A stretch of 14,213 nt of DNA from an uncultured Streptococcus sp. (GCA_934216185.1 CAKQBM010000031.1:1-14213); one strand, 5' to 3'; shown: positions 1-6,729, counted from the stretch's first letter. Made by a program: numbers and translations. Notes: generated from the letters alone by a model not told the origin.

Positions 1-1806
1 GAAGCTGGCGTATTTGCTTTGAGTGTTGGTGTTGGATTGACACCTGAGATGCTTCCTATGATTATCACGGCCAGTCTAGCAAAAGGCTCCATCATTATGG
101 CCAAGGAAAAAGTGGTTATCAAGAAACTCAATGCCATACAGGACTTAGGGGCGATTGATATTTTGTGTACAGATAAGACAGGAACTCTAACCCAAGACGA
201 AATTGTCCTTGAATATCCCTTGGACATCCACGGACGCTTGGATTTGACCGTCTTGAGACGAGCTTATCTCAATTCTTATTTTCAAACGGGCTTGAAAAAT
301 TTGATGGACAGAGCCATCATCAAGCGGACTGAAAAGGAAGCAAAAGAACACGCCCTCTTGCAAAATCTGGCTCAAACCTTTCAAAAAATAGATGAGCTTC
401 CTTTTGATTTTGAACGTAGACGGATGAGTGTTATCGTTAAGGATGAACACGAAACGGTTAGTTTGGTAACTAAGGGAGCCCTTGAGGAAATGTTGACGAT
501 TTCCAGTTATGCGGAATATCATGGAATGATTACTCCCTTGACGGATGCTATTAGAGAAGAAATTTTAGCAGAAGTTAGACAACTAAATCAACAAGGTTTG
601 CGTGTCTTGGGAGTGGCCTATAAGTCAGGTTTGAGAGAAGGTCATGCCTATACAGTTGATGACGAAGGAGATATGATTCTAACTGGTTATTTAGCTTTCC
701 TAGATCCTCCTAAACCATCTGCAGCACCAGCAATTAAGGCACTGTTAGAACATGGGGTTCAAACAAAGATTTTGACGGGAGACAATGAAAAAGTTACCCA
801 AGCAGTCTGTGAAAAGGTTGGTTTGGATATCAATCAGATGCTGTTGGGGTCTGAAATTGATCAGATGAGTGATCAAGAATTGGCCCAAGCCGTAGAGGAG
901 GTAACAGTCTTTGCCAAACTTTCTCCTGACCAAAAAGCAAGGATTATTTTGCAGTTTAAGGCTAATGGTCATGCTGTCGGCTATATGGGAGATGGAATCA
1001 ATGATGCTCCTTCTATGAAAGTAGCAGATGTGGGGATTTCTGTTGATACAGCAGTAGATATTGCCAAAGAAACAGCTGATGTTATCCTACTCGATAAGGA
1101 TCTCATGGTGCTGGAAAAAGGACTTGTTGAAGGTCGTAAGGTCTATGCCAATATGACTAAATATATCAAAATGACAGTGAGTTCTAATTTTGGAAATATC
1201 TTATCCCTATTGGTCTCTGGAATCTTTTTGCCATTTTTACCAATGGCACCAGTCCATTTGATTATCCTAAATCTAGTCTATGATTTGTCTTGTATTGCCT
1301 TGCCTTTTGATAAGGTGGATAAAGATTTTTTGAGAAATCCGCATACCTGGGAAGCCAAGTCTATCACACGTTTCATGGTTTGGATGGGACCTATCTCTTC
1401 TGCCTTTGATATTTTGACCTTTATTTTGCTCTATTTTATCATTGTACCCATGACGACAGGTCAAGCCTATGTCCATGGAGCGGAGTCTGCCGTAGGATTT
1501 ATTGTCTTGTTTCAGACAGGTTGGTTTATCGAGTCCATGTGGTCACAGACCATGGTTATTCATATGTTGCGTTCAGCCAAAATCCCCTTTTTACAAAGTC
1601 GTCCAGCTTGGCTAGTCCTTGTGACAACCTTATTGGCTGCAGCCTTTGTGACCTTCCTTCCCTACAGTCCTCTCGCAATCCTACTTCATCTAACTCCTTT
1701 AAAACCGATTTATTTCATCTTTTTACTTTTCATTATTATTTTGTATATGATTAGCGTGACAATTGTGAAAAAAATCTATATCAAGAAATATCAAGAATGG
1801 CTGTAA
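1..1806 (+). CDS. mgtA: Magnesium-type P-type ATPase (MgtA/MgtB-like), 5'-truncated by window edge
   Basis: The frame is open from base 1, so this is the C-terminal ~601 residues of a protein usually near 900. Fragment residues 58-64 are the phosphorylation motif DKTGTLT with the catalytic Asp first. A KGA nucleotide-binding motif lies near 158, TGDN near 259, and GDGINDAP near 330, all P-type ATPase signatures. From about residue 385 several hydrophobic segments (for example around GNILSLLVSGIFLPFLP and the IILNLVYDLSCIALPFD stretch) match the C-terminal membrane helices of type IIIB ATPases. That family couples ATP hydrolysis to Mg2+ uptake across the cytoplasmic membrane. The Mg2+ assignment rests on overall resemblance to MgtA, including the NLVYDLSC and PFDKVD stretches. 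The N-terminal actuator domain and first helices lie outside the window. No obvious terminator follows the stop. Confidence 0.88.
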   Translation, partial: EAGVFALSVGVGLTPEMLPMIITASLAKGSIIMAKEKVVIKKLNAIQDLGAIDILCTDKTGTLTQDEIVLEYPLDIHGRLDLTVLRRAYLNSYFQTGLKNLMDRAIIKRTEKEAKEHALLQNLAQTFQKIDELPFDFERRRMSVIVKDEHETVSLVTKGALEEMLTISSYAEYHGMITPLTDAIREEILAEVRQLNQQGLRVLGVAYKSGLREGHAYTVDDEGDMILTGYLAFLDPPKPSAAPAIKALLEHGVQTKILTGDNEKVTQAVCEKVGLDINQMLLGSEIDQMSDQELAQAVEEVTVFAKLSPDQKARIILQFKANGHAVGYMGDGINDAPSMKVADVGISVDTAVDIAKETADVILLDKDLMVLEKGLVEGRKVYANMTKYIKMTVSSNFGNILSLLVSGIFLPFLPMAPVHLIILNLVYDLSCIALPFDKVDKDFLRNPHTWEAKSITRFMVWMGPISSAFDILTFILLYFIIVPMTTGQAYVHGAESAVGFIVLFQTGWFIESMWSQTMVIHMLRSAKIPFLQSRPAWLVLVTTLLAAAFVTFLPYSPLAILLHLTPLKPIYFIFLLFIIILYMISVTIVKKIYIKKYQEWL

Positions 1807-1891
1807 ATTTCATTTTGTCAAGAAAAAAGTACGAAAATGACGAAAAAAGTCAAAAAAATTTAAAAATAGGTCGCAAGTCGGATGTTTTTTA

Positions 1892-1900
1892 TGGTATAAT
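1892..1900 (+). promoter_or_regulatory. Extended -10 promoter ahead of spxA2
   Basis: TGGTATAAT forms an extended -10 (TGn plus a perfect TATAAT at 1895-1900), 41 bp before the spx start codon. The region where a -35 would fall (about 1872-1877) is a poor match, so the extended -10 probably carries the promoter. The upstream stretch from 1807 is very A-rich. Confidence 0.65.
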
Positions 1901-1941
1901 AGACTAAACTGATAGTAACATGTAGCGAAAGGGGTAGGTAC

Positions 1942-2340
1942 ATGATTAAAATTTATACAGTCTCAAGTTGTACTAGCTGTAAAAAAGCAAAAACCTGGCT
2001 CAATGCCCACCAGTTAAGTTATAAAGAACAAAACCTTGGTAAAGAAGGAATTACGCGAGAAGAATTACTGGATATTCTGACAAAAACAGATAACGGAATA
2101 GCCAGCATCGTTTCGTCTAAAAATCGCTATGCCAAAGCCCTTGGAGTGGATATTGAAGATTTGAGTGTCAATGAAGTCCTCAATCTGATTATGGAAACAC
2201 CGAGAATTTTAAAGAGCCCAATCCTTGTAGATGAAAAACGCCTGCAAGTTGGCTATAAGGAAGACGATATTCGTGCCTTCCTACCACGCTCTGTCCGTAA
2301 TGTAGAAAATGCAGAAGCACGTTTGCGTGCAGCTCTATAA
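1942..2340 (+). CDS. spxA2: Spx/ArsC-family transcriptional regulator, SpxA2 type
   Basis: This 132-residue protein has the Spx fold signature: a CxxC redox switch at Cys10-Cys13 (SSCTSCKK), the conserved Gly52 that in Bacillus subtilis Spx contacts the RNA polymerase alpha C-terminal domain, and a closing DEKRLQVGY...FLPR stretch. Spx proteins bind alpha-CTD and redirect transcription under disulphide and envelope stress. The call of SpxA2 rather than SpxA1 is inferred from position: in Streptococcus mutans the A2 paralogue sits by ireB and ruvX. The usual Arg-Pro-Ile motif reads Ser92-Pro93-Ile94 here, so the position of B. subtilis Arg92 is Ser. An AAAGGGG ribosome binding site precedes the ATG. 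It has its own promoter and terminator and is thus probably monocistronic. Confidence 0.88.
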   Translation: MIKIYTVSSCTSCKKAKTWLNAHQLSYKEQNLGKEGITREELLDILTKTDNGIASIVSSKNRYAKALGVDIEDLSVNEVLNLIMETPRILKSPILVDEKRLQVGYKEDDIRAFLPRSVRNVENAEARLRAAL

Positions 2341-2345
2341 ACATC

Positions 2346-2380
2346 AAGGCTGGGAGCAATTCCCAGTCTTATTCTATTTT
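2346..2380 (+). terminator. Rho-independent terminator of spxA2
   Basis: A stem pairing 2346-2355 with 2361-2370 (core CTGGGA/TCCCAG, one G-T wobble) begins 6 bp after the spx stop codon. It is followed by a T-rich run ending in TTTT. Confidence 0.7.
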
Positions 2381-2439
2381 ATACTCTTCAAAAATCTCTT
2401 CAAACCGCGTCAACGTCGCCTTGCCGTATGTATATGTTA

Positions 2440-2573
2440 CTGACTTCGTCAGTTCTATCTGCAACCTCAAAACAGTGTTTTGAGCTGACTTCGTCAGTTC
2501 TATCTGCAACCTCAAAACAGTGTTTTGAGCTGACTTCGTCAGTTCTATCCACAACCTCAAAACAGTGTTTTGA
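2440..2573 (+). repeat. Three tandem boxB units (45 bp each)
   Basis: Units start at 2440, 2485 and 2530. Units 1 and 2 are identical; unit 3 differs at two bases (TCCACA for TCTGCA) and loses its last G at the junction with the nested BOX. Each unit carries two dyads: CTGAC-TTC-GTCAG and CTCAAAAC-AGT-GTTTTGAG. Copy number of boxB is known to vary between strains. Confidence 0.85.
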
Positions 2574-2680
2574 TACTCTTCGAAAATCAAATTCAAACCA
2601 CGTCAATGTCGCCTTGCCGTACTCAAGTACAGCCTGCGGCGGCTAGTTTCCTAGTTTGCTCTTTGATTTTCATTGAGTAT
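2573..2680 (+). repeat. Nested BOX element without boxB (A-C form)
   Basis: It begins ATACTCTTCGAAAATC and ends TTTCATTGAGTAT, 108 bp in total. In place of boxB it has a small dyad, GTACT-CA-AGTAC. It matches the copy at 6730-6834 except for two substitutions and a 3-bp CGG duplication. It sits at the junction of the third and fourth boxB of the surrounding element. Confidence 0.82.
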
Positions 2681-2683
2681 GAG

Positions 2684-2728
2684 CTGACTTCGTCAGTTTT
2701 ATCTGCAACCTCAAAGCTGTGCTTTGAG
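2684..2728 (+). repeat. Fourth boxB unit, separated from the other three
   Basis: A 45-bp unit aligned with the units at 2440-2573. Its second dyad reads CTCAAAGC-TGT-GCTTTGAG, so both arms differ from the other units while pairing is kept. Confidence 0.85.
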
Positions 2729-2802
2729 CAGCCTGCGGCTAGTTTCCTAGTTTGCTCTTTGACTTTCATTGAGTATTAATCTTAAAAAGAAAGAAGAAAG
2801 AA

Positions 2803-3372
2803 ATGAAAAAAATAGTTCTTGTTAGTCTAGCTTTCCTTTTTGTCCTGGTTGGTTGCGGACAGAAAAAAGGAACTGGACCAGCTACAAAAACAGAAAAAGA
2901 TACGCTTCAGTCGGCATTGCCAGTTATTGAAAATGCCGAGAAGAATACAGTTGTAACCAAGACTTTGGTTTTGCCCAAGTCAGATGATGGCAGCCAGCAA
3001 ACCCAAACCATTACTTATAAAGACAAGACTTTTTTGAACCTAACCATTCAACAAAAACGTCCAGTCTCTGATGAGTTGAAGACCTATATTGATCAACATG
3101 GAGTGGAAGAAACTCAAAAAGCTCTTCTTGAGGCGGAGAAGAAGGATGAGTCTATCATAGAAGCTCGTAAATTAGCAGGCTTTAAGCTTGAAACCAAATT
3201 ATTGAGCGCAACGGAACTTCAAACAACGACTAGTTTTGATTTTCAAGTTCTGGATGTCAAGAAGGCTTCTCAGTTAGAATATCTGAAGAATATTGGCTTG
3301 GAAAATCTTTTGAAAAATGAACCAAGCAAATATATTTCAGACAGATTGGCAAATGGTGCGACAGAACAATAG
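2803..3372 (+). CDS. Putative lipoprotein, possibly YehR-like (DUF1307)
   Basis: A 189-residue secreted lipoprotein. Residues 1-17 are a type II signal peptide (MKKIVLVSLAFLFVLVG), and the lipobox Leu-Val-Gly-Cys places the lipidated Cys at residue 18. The mature part is hydrophilic and Lys/Glu/Thr-rich with no membrane segment. The block with TITYKDKTFLNLTIQQK, followed by a helix-like EETQKALLEAEKK stretch, resembles the YehR/DUF1307 lipoproteins of Firmicutes; that is a memory-based match without a known reaction. A purine-rich ribosome binding site (AGAAAGAAG) precedes the ATG. The composite BOX ends 26 bp upstream, and I could not find a convincing promoter in the short gap, so transcription may start inside or before the BOX. 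Confidence 0.8.
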   Translation: MKKIVLVSLAFLFVLVGCGQKKGTGPATKTEKDTLQSALPVIENAEKNTVVTKTLVLPKSDDGSQQTQTITYKDKTFLNLTIQQKRPVSDELKTYIDQHGVEETQKALLEAEKKDESIIEARKLAGFKLETKLLSATELQTTTSFDFQVLDVKKASQLEYLKNIGLENLLKNEPSKYISDRLANGATEQ

Positions 3373-3399
3373 AAAACCCAAATAAATAGACTACCTGAA

Positions 3400-3428
3400 T
3401 TGTAGAACGTAAGGAATTATGCTATAAT
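3400..3428 (+). promoter_or_regulatory. Promoter of the ireB-ruvX-DUF1292 operon
   Basis: A TTGTAG -35 at 3400-3405, a 17-bp spacer and a perfect TATAAT at 3423-3428 with the TGC extension at 3420-3422. It lies 30 bp before the ireB start codon and is among the best housekeeping promoters in the window. Confidence 0.8.
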
Positions 3429-3458
3429 GGTACTATTCTAAGGAAAGAGGGTGTTAGA

Positions 3459-3725
3459 ATGGGATTTACTGAAGAAACAGTACGTTTTAAATTGGACGAT
3501 TCCAATAAAAAAGAAATTAGCGAAACTTTGACTGATGTCTATGCTTCGTTGAACGATAAGGGCTACAACCCAATTAACCAAATCGTAGGTTACGTATTGA
3601 GTGGAGACCCTGCCTACGTTCCTCGTTATAATAATGCACGAAATCAAATCCGTAAGTATGAGCGTGATGAAATCGTTGAGGAATTGGTCCGCTACTACCT
3701 TAAAGGACAAGGAGTCGATCTGTAA
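3459..3725 (+). CDS. ireB: IreB family regulatory phosphoprotein (UPF0297)
   Basis: This 88-residue protein matches the whole length of the UPF0297/IreB family. The N-terminus [10 protein letters not shown] keeps two threonines (Thr4 and Thr7) corresponding to those phosphorylated by the Ser/Thr kinase IreK in Enterococcus faecalis, where IreB negatively controls cephalosporin resistance. The conserved middle [20 protein letters not shown] and the [21 protein letters not shown] helix are typical. In streptococci the partner kinase would be the StkP type, encoded elsewhere (inference). The start has a GGAAAGAGGG ribosome binding site. It is the first gene of a tight operon, with ruvX starting 3 bp after its stop codon. 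Confidence 0.92.
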
Positions 3726-3728
3726 CCT

Positions 3729-4148
3729 ATGAGAATTATGGGATTGGACGTCGGTTCAAAAACGGTAGGGGTAGCTATTAGCGATCCGCTCGGTTTTACA
3801 GCTCAAGGACTTGAAATCATCCAAATCAATGAGGAACAAGGCCAATTTGGTTTTGACCGCGTTAAGGAGTTGGTTGATACTTACAAGGTGGAACGATTTG
3901 TAGTGGGCTTGCCTAAAAACATGAACAATACAAGTGGACCGCGCGTGGAAGCTAGTCAAGCCTACGGAGCAAAGCTAGAAGAACTTTTTGGTTTACCAGT
4001 AGACTATCAAGACGAACGCTTGACAACAGTGGCTGCTGAGCGCATGTTGATTGAACAAGCAGATATTAGTCGCAATAAGCGTAAGAAAGTCATTGATAAG
4101 TTAGCAGCTCAGCTGATTTTACAAAATTATTTAGATAGAAAATTTTAA
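3729..4148 (+). CDS. ruvX: Holliday junction resolvase-like RuvX/YqgF nuclease
   Basis: A 139-residue cytoplasmic protein with the RNase H-like YqgF fold. The first strand [20 protein letters not shown] carries the leading acidic residue Asp7, [16 protein letters not shown] lies near 57-72, YQDERLTT has Asp95/Glu96, and the C-terminal helix carries Asp123 ([10 protein letters not shown]). These are the expected metal-binding acids. Family members act on pre-16S rRNA 5' ends or on branched DNA, and the exact role in streptococci is not visible from sequence. It starts 3 bp after ireB, indicating translational coupling, and the conserved ireB-ruvX-DUF1292 order supports the call. Confidence 0.92.
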   Translation: MRIMGLDVGSKTVGVAISDPLGFTAQGLEIIQINEEQGQFGFDRVKELVDTYKVERFVVGLPKNMNNTSGPRVEASQAYGAKLEELFGLPVDYQDERLTTVAAERMLIEQADISRNKRKKVIDKLAAQLILQNYLDRKF

Positions 4149-4163
4149 TATGAAGGAGAGGCT

Positions 4164-4469
4164 ATGTCACACGATCATAACCACGACCACGAAGAACGTG
4201 AACTAATCACACTAGTAGATGAGCAAGGAAACGAAACCTTGTTTGAAATCCTTTTGACCATTGACGGAAAAGAAGAATTTGGTAAAAACTATGTTCTTCT
4301 AGTACCAGTTAATGCAGAAGAAGACGAAGACGGACAAGTTGAAATCCAAGCTTACTCATTCATCGAAAGTGAAGATGGAACAGAAGGCGAATTGCAACCA
4401 ATCCCAGAAGACTCAGAAGACGAATGGAACATGATTGAAGAAGTCTTCAACAGCTTTATGGAGGAGTAA
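4164..4469 (+). CDS. DUF1292 family protein with His/Asp-rich N-terminus
   Basis: A 101-residue, very acidic protein. Residues 2-9 alternate His and Asp/Asn (SHDHNHDH), suggesting possible metal binding (inference). The body with [21 protein letters not shown] and [10 protein letters not shown] is the DUF1292 signature, a family of unknown function found next to ruvX and ireB in Firmicutes. The C-terminal third is almost all Asp/Glu-rich loops. GAAGGAGAGG is a strong ribosome binding site. It is the last gene of the operon: its stop codon TAA lies at the foot of the terminator stem. Confidence 0.88.
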   Translation: MSHDHNHDHEERELITLVDEQGNETLFEILLTIDGKEEFGKNYVLLVPVNAEEDEDGQVEIQAYSFIESEDGTEGELQPIPEDSEDEWNMIEEVFNSFMEE

Positions 4470-4490
4470 AAACGTCCGGGGGACGTTTTT
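4468..4490 (+). terminator. Terminator of the ireB operon, overlapping the stop codon
   Basis: A perfect 10-bp stem AAAAACGTCC (4468-4477) with GGACGTTTTT (4481-4490) around a GGG loop. The A arm starts inside the TAA stop of the DUF1292 gene. It also forms the leading half-unit of the tandem stem-loop array that follows. Confidence 0.82.
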
Positions 4491-4683
4491 ACCCTGACGC
4501 TAAAAATAAAAACCGTCAGTAAGTCCAGTGGACGTGTTTAGCCCTGCGCTAGAAATTAGAAACGCAGGCACATCCAGTGGATGTTTTTAGCCAGTTCCTT
4601 TAAATAAGAGAGAACTGGTATGTTCAGTGAACATTTTTACCCTTACGCTAGAAATTAGAAACTCAGGCACATTCAGTGGATGT
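4468..4683 (+). repeat. Tandem array of 49-50 bp units, each with two stem-loops
   Basis: Small hairpins with three-base loops are centred at 4479, 4528, 4577, 4627 and 4676, giving spacings of 49, 49, 50 and 49 bp. Their stems are ACGTCC/GGACGT, GTCC/GGAC, ACATCC/GGATGT, ATGTTC/GAACAT and ACATTC/GGATGT; the last four have loop AGT and most are followed by a GTTTTTA-like run. Between them lie larger hairpins with 14-base A-rich loops: 4494-4499/4514-4519 (CTGACG/CGTCAG), 4543-4548/4563-4568 (CCTGCG/CGCAGG), 4591-4597/4612-4618 (CCAGTTC/GAACTGG), and a decayed one near 4641-4667. The loop CTAGAAATTAGAAA occurs twice exactly. The period is not a multiple of three, so it is not coding. I do not recognise the family; it is not BOX. 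It may be a small structured RNA, an interspersed repeat, or duplicated terminators. Confidence 0.75.
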
Positions 4684-4732
4684 TTTATCCCACGTTAACT
4701 TCATAGTAGCTAGTTATTAGCTAACCAGGTGA

Positions 4733-4764
4733 GAGGCCGGGACGAAAATCCTGGCCTCGTTTTT
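4733..4764 (+). terminator. Strong rho-independent terminator before folC
   Basis: A 10-bp stem GAGGCCGGGA (4733-4742) with TCCTGGCCTC (4749-4758), one G-T wobble, loop CGAAAA, and a GTTTTT tail. It lies upstream of folC, more than 260 bp after the first terminator, so it would end any transcript crossing the stem-loop array. The stretch from 4684 to 4732 holds only a TAGCTA dyad, and between 4765 and 4808 I found no convincing promoter for folC. Confidence 0.85.
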
Positions 4765-4820
4765 ATTAGTCATCATGCTTTGATGCGGTAATTGATTAGA
4801 CTTTTGTCAAGGAGATATGT

Positions 4821-6071
4821 ATGTTTGAAGTAGAAGAATGGCTTCATAGTCGGATCGGTTTGAATTTTCGATCAGGTTTAGGCCGAATGCAACAAGCGGT
4901 GGATTTGTTGGAGAATCCAGAGAAGTCTTACCCTATTATCCACGTAACAGGGACTAATGGGAAAGGCTCTACCATTGCTTTTATGAGGGAATTATTTATG
5001 GGACATGGCAAAAAAGTTGCGACCTTTACCTCCCCTCATATTGTCTCTATCAATGACCGAATCTGCATTAATGGACAACCTATAGCTGACGTAGACTTTA
5101 TCCGTTTAGCTGAGCAGGTCAAGGAGATGGAAAAAACACTTCTGCAAACCCATGACCAGTTGTCCTTTTTTGAATTGCTGACCTTGATTGCTTTTCTTTA
5201 TTTTAGGGAGCAAGAGGTGGATTTGGTTTTACTAGAAGTGGGAATTGGTGGCTTACTTGATACGACTAATGTGGTAACTGGAGAGATTGCTGTCATCACC
5301 TCCATCGGACTTGACCATCAGGAGACTCTGGGTGACAGTATAGAAGCAATCGCAGAGCAGAAAGCTGGCATTTTCAAGGTTGGGGAAAAGGCAGTGATTT
5401 CCAAATTGTCTTCAGAAGCTAGGCTTGTATGTCAGAAAAAAGCCAAATCTTTAGCTGTTGCCCTTTATCAGGCAGGCCAAGATTTTTCAATGCTGAATGG
5501 CGATTTTTCAAGTCCTTTGGGGAATTTTCCACATCTGAAAATAGGCTTGGAAGGAGTTTATCAGCAGGAAAATGCGGCCTTGGCGTTGCAAACTTTTCTT
5601 CTCTTTATGAGAGAAGGAAAGGAATCTATTGATGAGCAGGCTGTAAGACAGGCTTTGGAGAAGACCCATTGGGCTGGTCGTTTAGAGCGTATTCGTCCGC
5701 AGATATACTTGGACGGTGCTCATAACCTCCCTGCCTTGACTCGCTTGGTTGAATTTATTAAAGAAAAAGAGCAGGAAGGATATCGTCCTCAAATTTTATT
5801 TGGAGCCTTGAAACGGAAGGATTATCAAGGGATGTTGGATTATCTGACTGAAAAATTGCCTCAGGTGGAACTCAAGGTGACCGGCTTTGACTATCAAGGA
5901 GCTCTGGACGAGACAGATGTAACGGGTTACCATGTAATTCCCTCTTACCGAGAAGTTATTAGCGGTTTTGAAGAAAGAGCAGATGCCCAGGATTTGTTGT
6001 TCATTACAGGGTCTCTCTATTTTATCTCAGAAGTACGGGGCTATCTACTGGGGCATGAGCAGAAAAATTGA
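4821..6071 (+). CDS. folC: FolC-type folylpolyglutamate/dihydrofolate synthase
   Basis: A 416-residue, full-length Mur-ligase-family enzyme that adds glutamate to folates (and in bifunctional members to dihydropteroate) using ATP. The P-loop is HVTGTNGKGST with GTNGKGS at residues 44-50. TSPHIVSINDRICING follows as the usual folate/omega loop region. GLDHQETLGDSIEAIAEQKAGIFK is the lid motif with the conserved Lys expected to be carbamylated, and DGAHN marks the C-terminal domain. One family position is unusual: the block normally EVGLGGR(L/F)DATN reads EVGIGGLLDTTN, with Leu145 in place of Arg. From memory, pneumococci carry another folC in the folate operon, so this would be a paralogue. 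AAGGAG at 4809-4814 sets the start. It is followed directly by the promoter of the next gene. Confidence 0.88.
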   Translation: MFEVEEWLHSRIGLNFRSGLGRMQQAVDLLENPEKSYPIIHVTGTNGKGSTIAFMRELFMGHGKKVATFTSPHIVSINDRICINGQPIADVDFIRLAEQVKEMEKTLLQTHDQLSFFELLTLIAFLYFREQEVDLVLLEVGIGGLLDTTNVVTGEIAVITSIGLDHQETLGDSIEAIAEQKAGIFKVGEKAVISKLSSEARLVCQKKAKSLAVALYQAGQDFSMLNGDFSSPLGNFPHLKIGLEGVYQQENAALALQTFLLFMREGKESIDEQAVRQALEKTHWAGRLERIRPQIYLDGAHNLPALTRLVEFIKEKEQEGYRPQILFGALKRKDYQGMLDYLTEKLPQVELKVTGFDYQGALDETDVTGYHVIPSYREVISGFEERADAQDLLFITGSLYFISEVRGYLLGHEQKN

Positions 6072-6095
6072 CCTCTTTTTTGAACTTGTTATACT
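6068..6095 (+). promoter_or_regulatory. Promoter of the Gln/Ser-rich lipoprotein gene
   Basis: TTGACC at 6068-6073, a 16-bp spacer and TATACT at 6090-6095 with an extended TG at 6087-6088. The -35 overlaps the folC stop codon, so the lipoprotein can be transcribed on its own. Confidence 0.72.
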
Positions 6096-6156
6096 AGGGA
6101 AACTACTAGTTAGAAGGAAAAACTTTTGTAAATTGGTAGCAGAAAGGAAATTCATC

Positions 6157-6609
6157 ATGAAATTAAAAGCATTCACACTTTCTCTTGCTTCTCTAGCAAG
6201 TCTTAGTCTCTTAGTAGCTTGTTCACAAAGGGCCCAACAGCTTCAACAGCCAGCAGCTCAACCGCAAACACAACAAACTCAGCAATCACAAGCTGCTTCA
6301 TCTTCTACAGAAAATACAAACCAGGCAGCAACAAGTTCTTCACAAAATGCGCCTGAGGCTCAACCAACTAATATTGATGGGACTTATACTGGTCAGGACG
6401 AAGGAGACCGAATCACTTTGGTAGTGACTGGTACCTGGACACAGGTTGAAACTGACGGGGAACAAGAAATTAAGCAGGTTAGTTTCGACGCCGCTAATCA
6501 ACGCATGATTATTGGTGATGATGTCAAGATTTATGCAATCAATGGTAATCAGATGATTATCGACGATATGGATAGAGAAGCGTCTGATCGCATCGTTTTA
6601 TCAAAATAG
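6157..6609 (+). CDS. Small lipoprotein with Gln/Ser-rich linker
   Basis: A 150-residue predicted lipoprotein. A signal peptide ends in the lipobox Leu-Val-Ala-Cys with Cys22 as lipid anchor. Residues ~23-70 are a low-complexity linker of Gln, Ala, Ser and Thr, likely spanning the cell wall. Residues ~72-150 form a compact domain (IDGTYTGQDEGDRITLVVTG ... DRIVLSK) with regular alternation typical of a small beta-barrel or lipocalin-like fold (inference). I chose the ATG at 6157 because it follows an AGAAAGGAAA ribosome binding site and opens the signal peptide; the frame is open 63 codons further upstream but overlaps folC and has no signal sequence. The function is unknown. Confidence 0.85.
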   Translation: MKLKAFTLSLASLASLSLLVACSQRAQQLQQPAAQPQTQQTQQSQAASSSTENTNQAATSSSQNAPEAQPTNIDGTYTGQDEGDRITLVVTGTWTQVETDGEQEIKQVSFDAANQRMIIGDDVKIYAINGNQMIIDDMDREASDRIVLSK

Positions 6610-6672
6610 ACTAGAAGGAGGCTGGATTTTTTGGTCTCTTTTATGATTACTCAGAAAAATAATCATAAATAC

Positions 6673-6702
6673 TTGCCTTCTGTCGAATACCTGAGTTATA
6701 CT
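6673..6702 (+). promoter_or_regulatory. Possible promoter of cls
   Basis: TTGCCT at 6673-6678, an 18-bp spacer and TATACT at 6697-6702, upstream of the BOX element and cls. If used, the BOX would be transcribed as part of the cls leader. A weak dyad, ATGATTA/TAATCAT (6643-6666), lies between the previous gene and this site. Confidence 0.4.
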
Positions 6703-6729
6703 AGTATCAATTACCTGTTTTTAGCATTC

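Larger units (their letters stand above)
2381..2776 (+). repeat. Composite BOX element: A-B-B-B-[A-C]-B-C
   Basis: This is a pneumococcal-type BOX element in boxA-to-boxC orientation on the + strand. The boxA part (2381-2439, 59 bp) contains the complement of the well-known BOX-A1R typing sequence, around CGTCGCCTTGCCGTA. Three tandem 45-bp boxB units follow (2440-2573). A complete second BOX lacking boxB (2573-2680) interrupts the element. A fourth boxB (2684-2728) and a boxC (2729-2776, ending GAGTAT) close it. The ends ATACTC...GAGTAT form an imperfect terminal inverted repeat. BOX elements are non-autonomous and their RNA is expected to fold strongly. ORFs of about 70 codons here on both strands are artefacts of the 45-bp (15-codon) repeat. 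It fills the gap between spxA2 and the downstream lipoprotein gene, and I see no other gene in it. Confidence 0.88.

Noticed and set aside
1807..1860. cin-box-like TACGAAAA between mgtA and spxA2
   Set aside because: It misses the TACGAATA consensus in the seventh base and is not placed before a start codon; the good TGGTATAAT promoter explains spxA2.
2381..2776. CRISPR array or RUP element
   Set aside because: The repeats are directly adjacent without unique spacers, and the module sizes (59, 45, ~50 bp) together with the BOX-A1R core identify BOX rather than RUP or CRISPR.
2369..2779. Several overlapping ORFs of about 70 codons on both strands in the spxA2-lipoprotein gap
   Set aside because: They arise because boxB is 45 bp, exactly 15 codons, so the repeat stays open in several frames. 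Their products are repetitive and lack good start sites.
4468..4683. CRISPR array or small coding repeat in the 49-50 bp periodic region
   Set aside because: There are no identical direct repeats with unique spacers; the conservation is in pairing. The period of 49-50 is not a multiple of three and stops interrupt every frame.
4771..4785. Short CATCA/TGATG dyad ahead of folC as a riboswitch or operator
   Set aside because: The stem is only five base pairs with no supporting structure or match to a known element.
5968..6156. 63-codon N-terminal extension of the Gln/Ser-rich lipoprotein
   Set aside because: It overlaps the end of folC, and a clear signal peptide with ribosome binding site starts at 6157.
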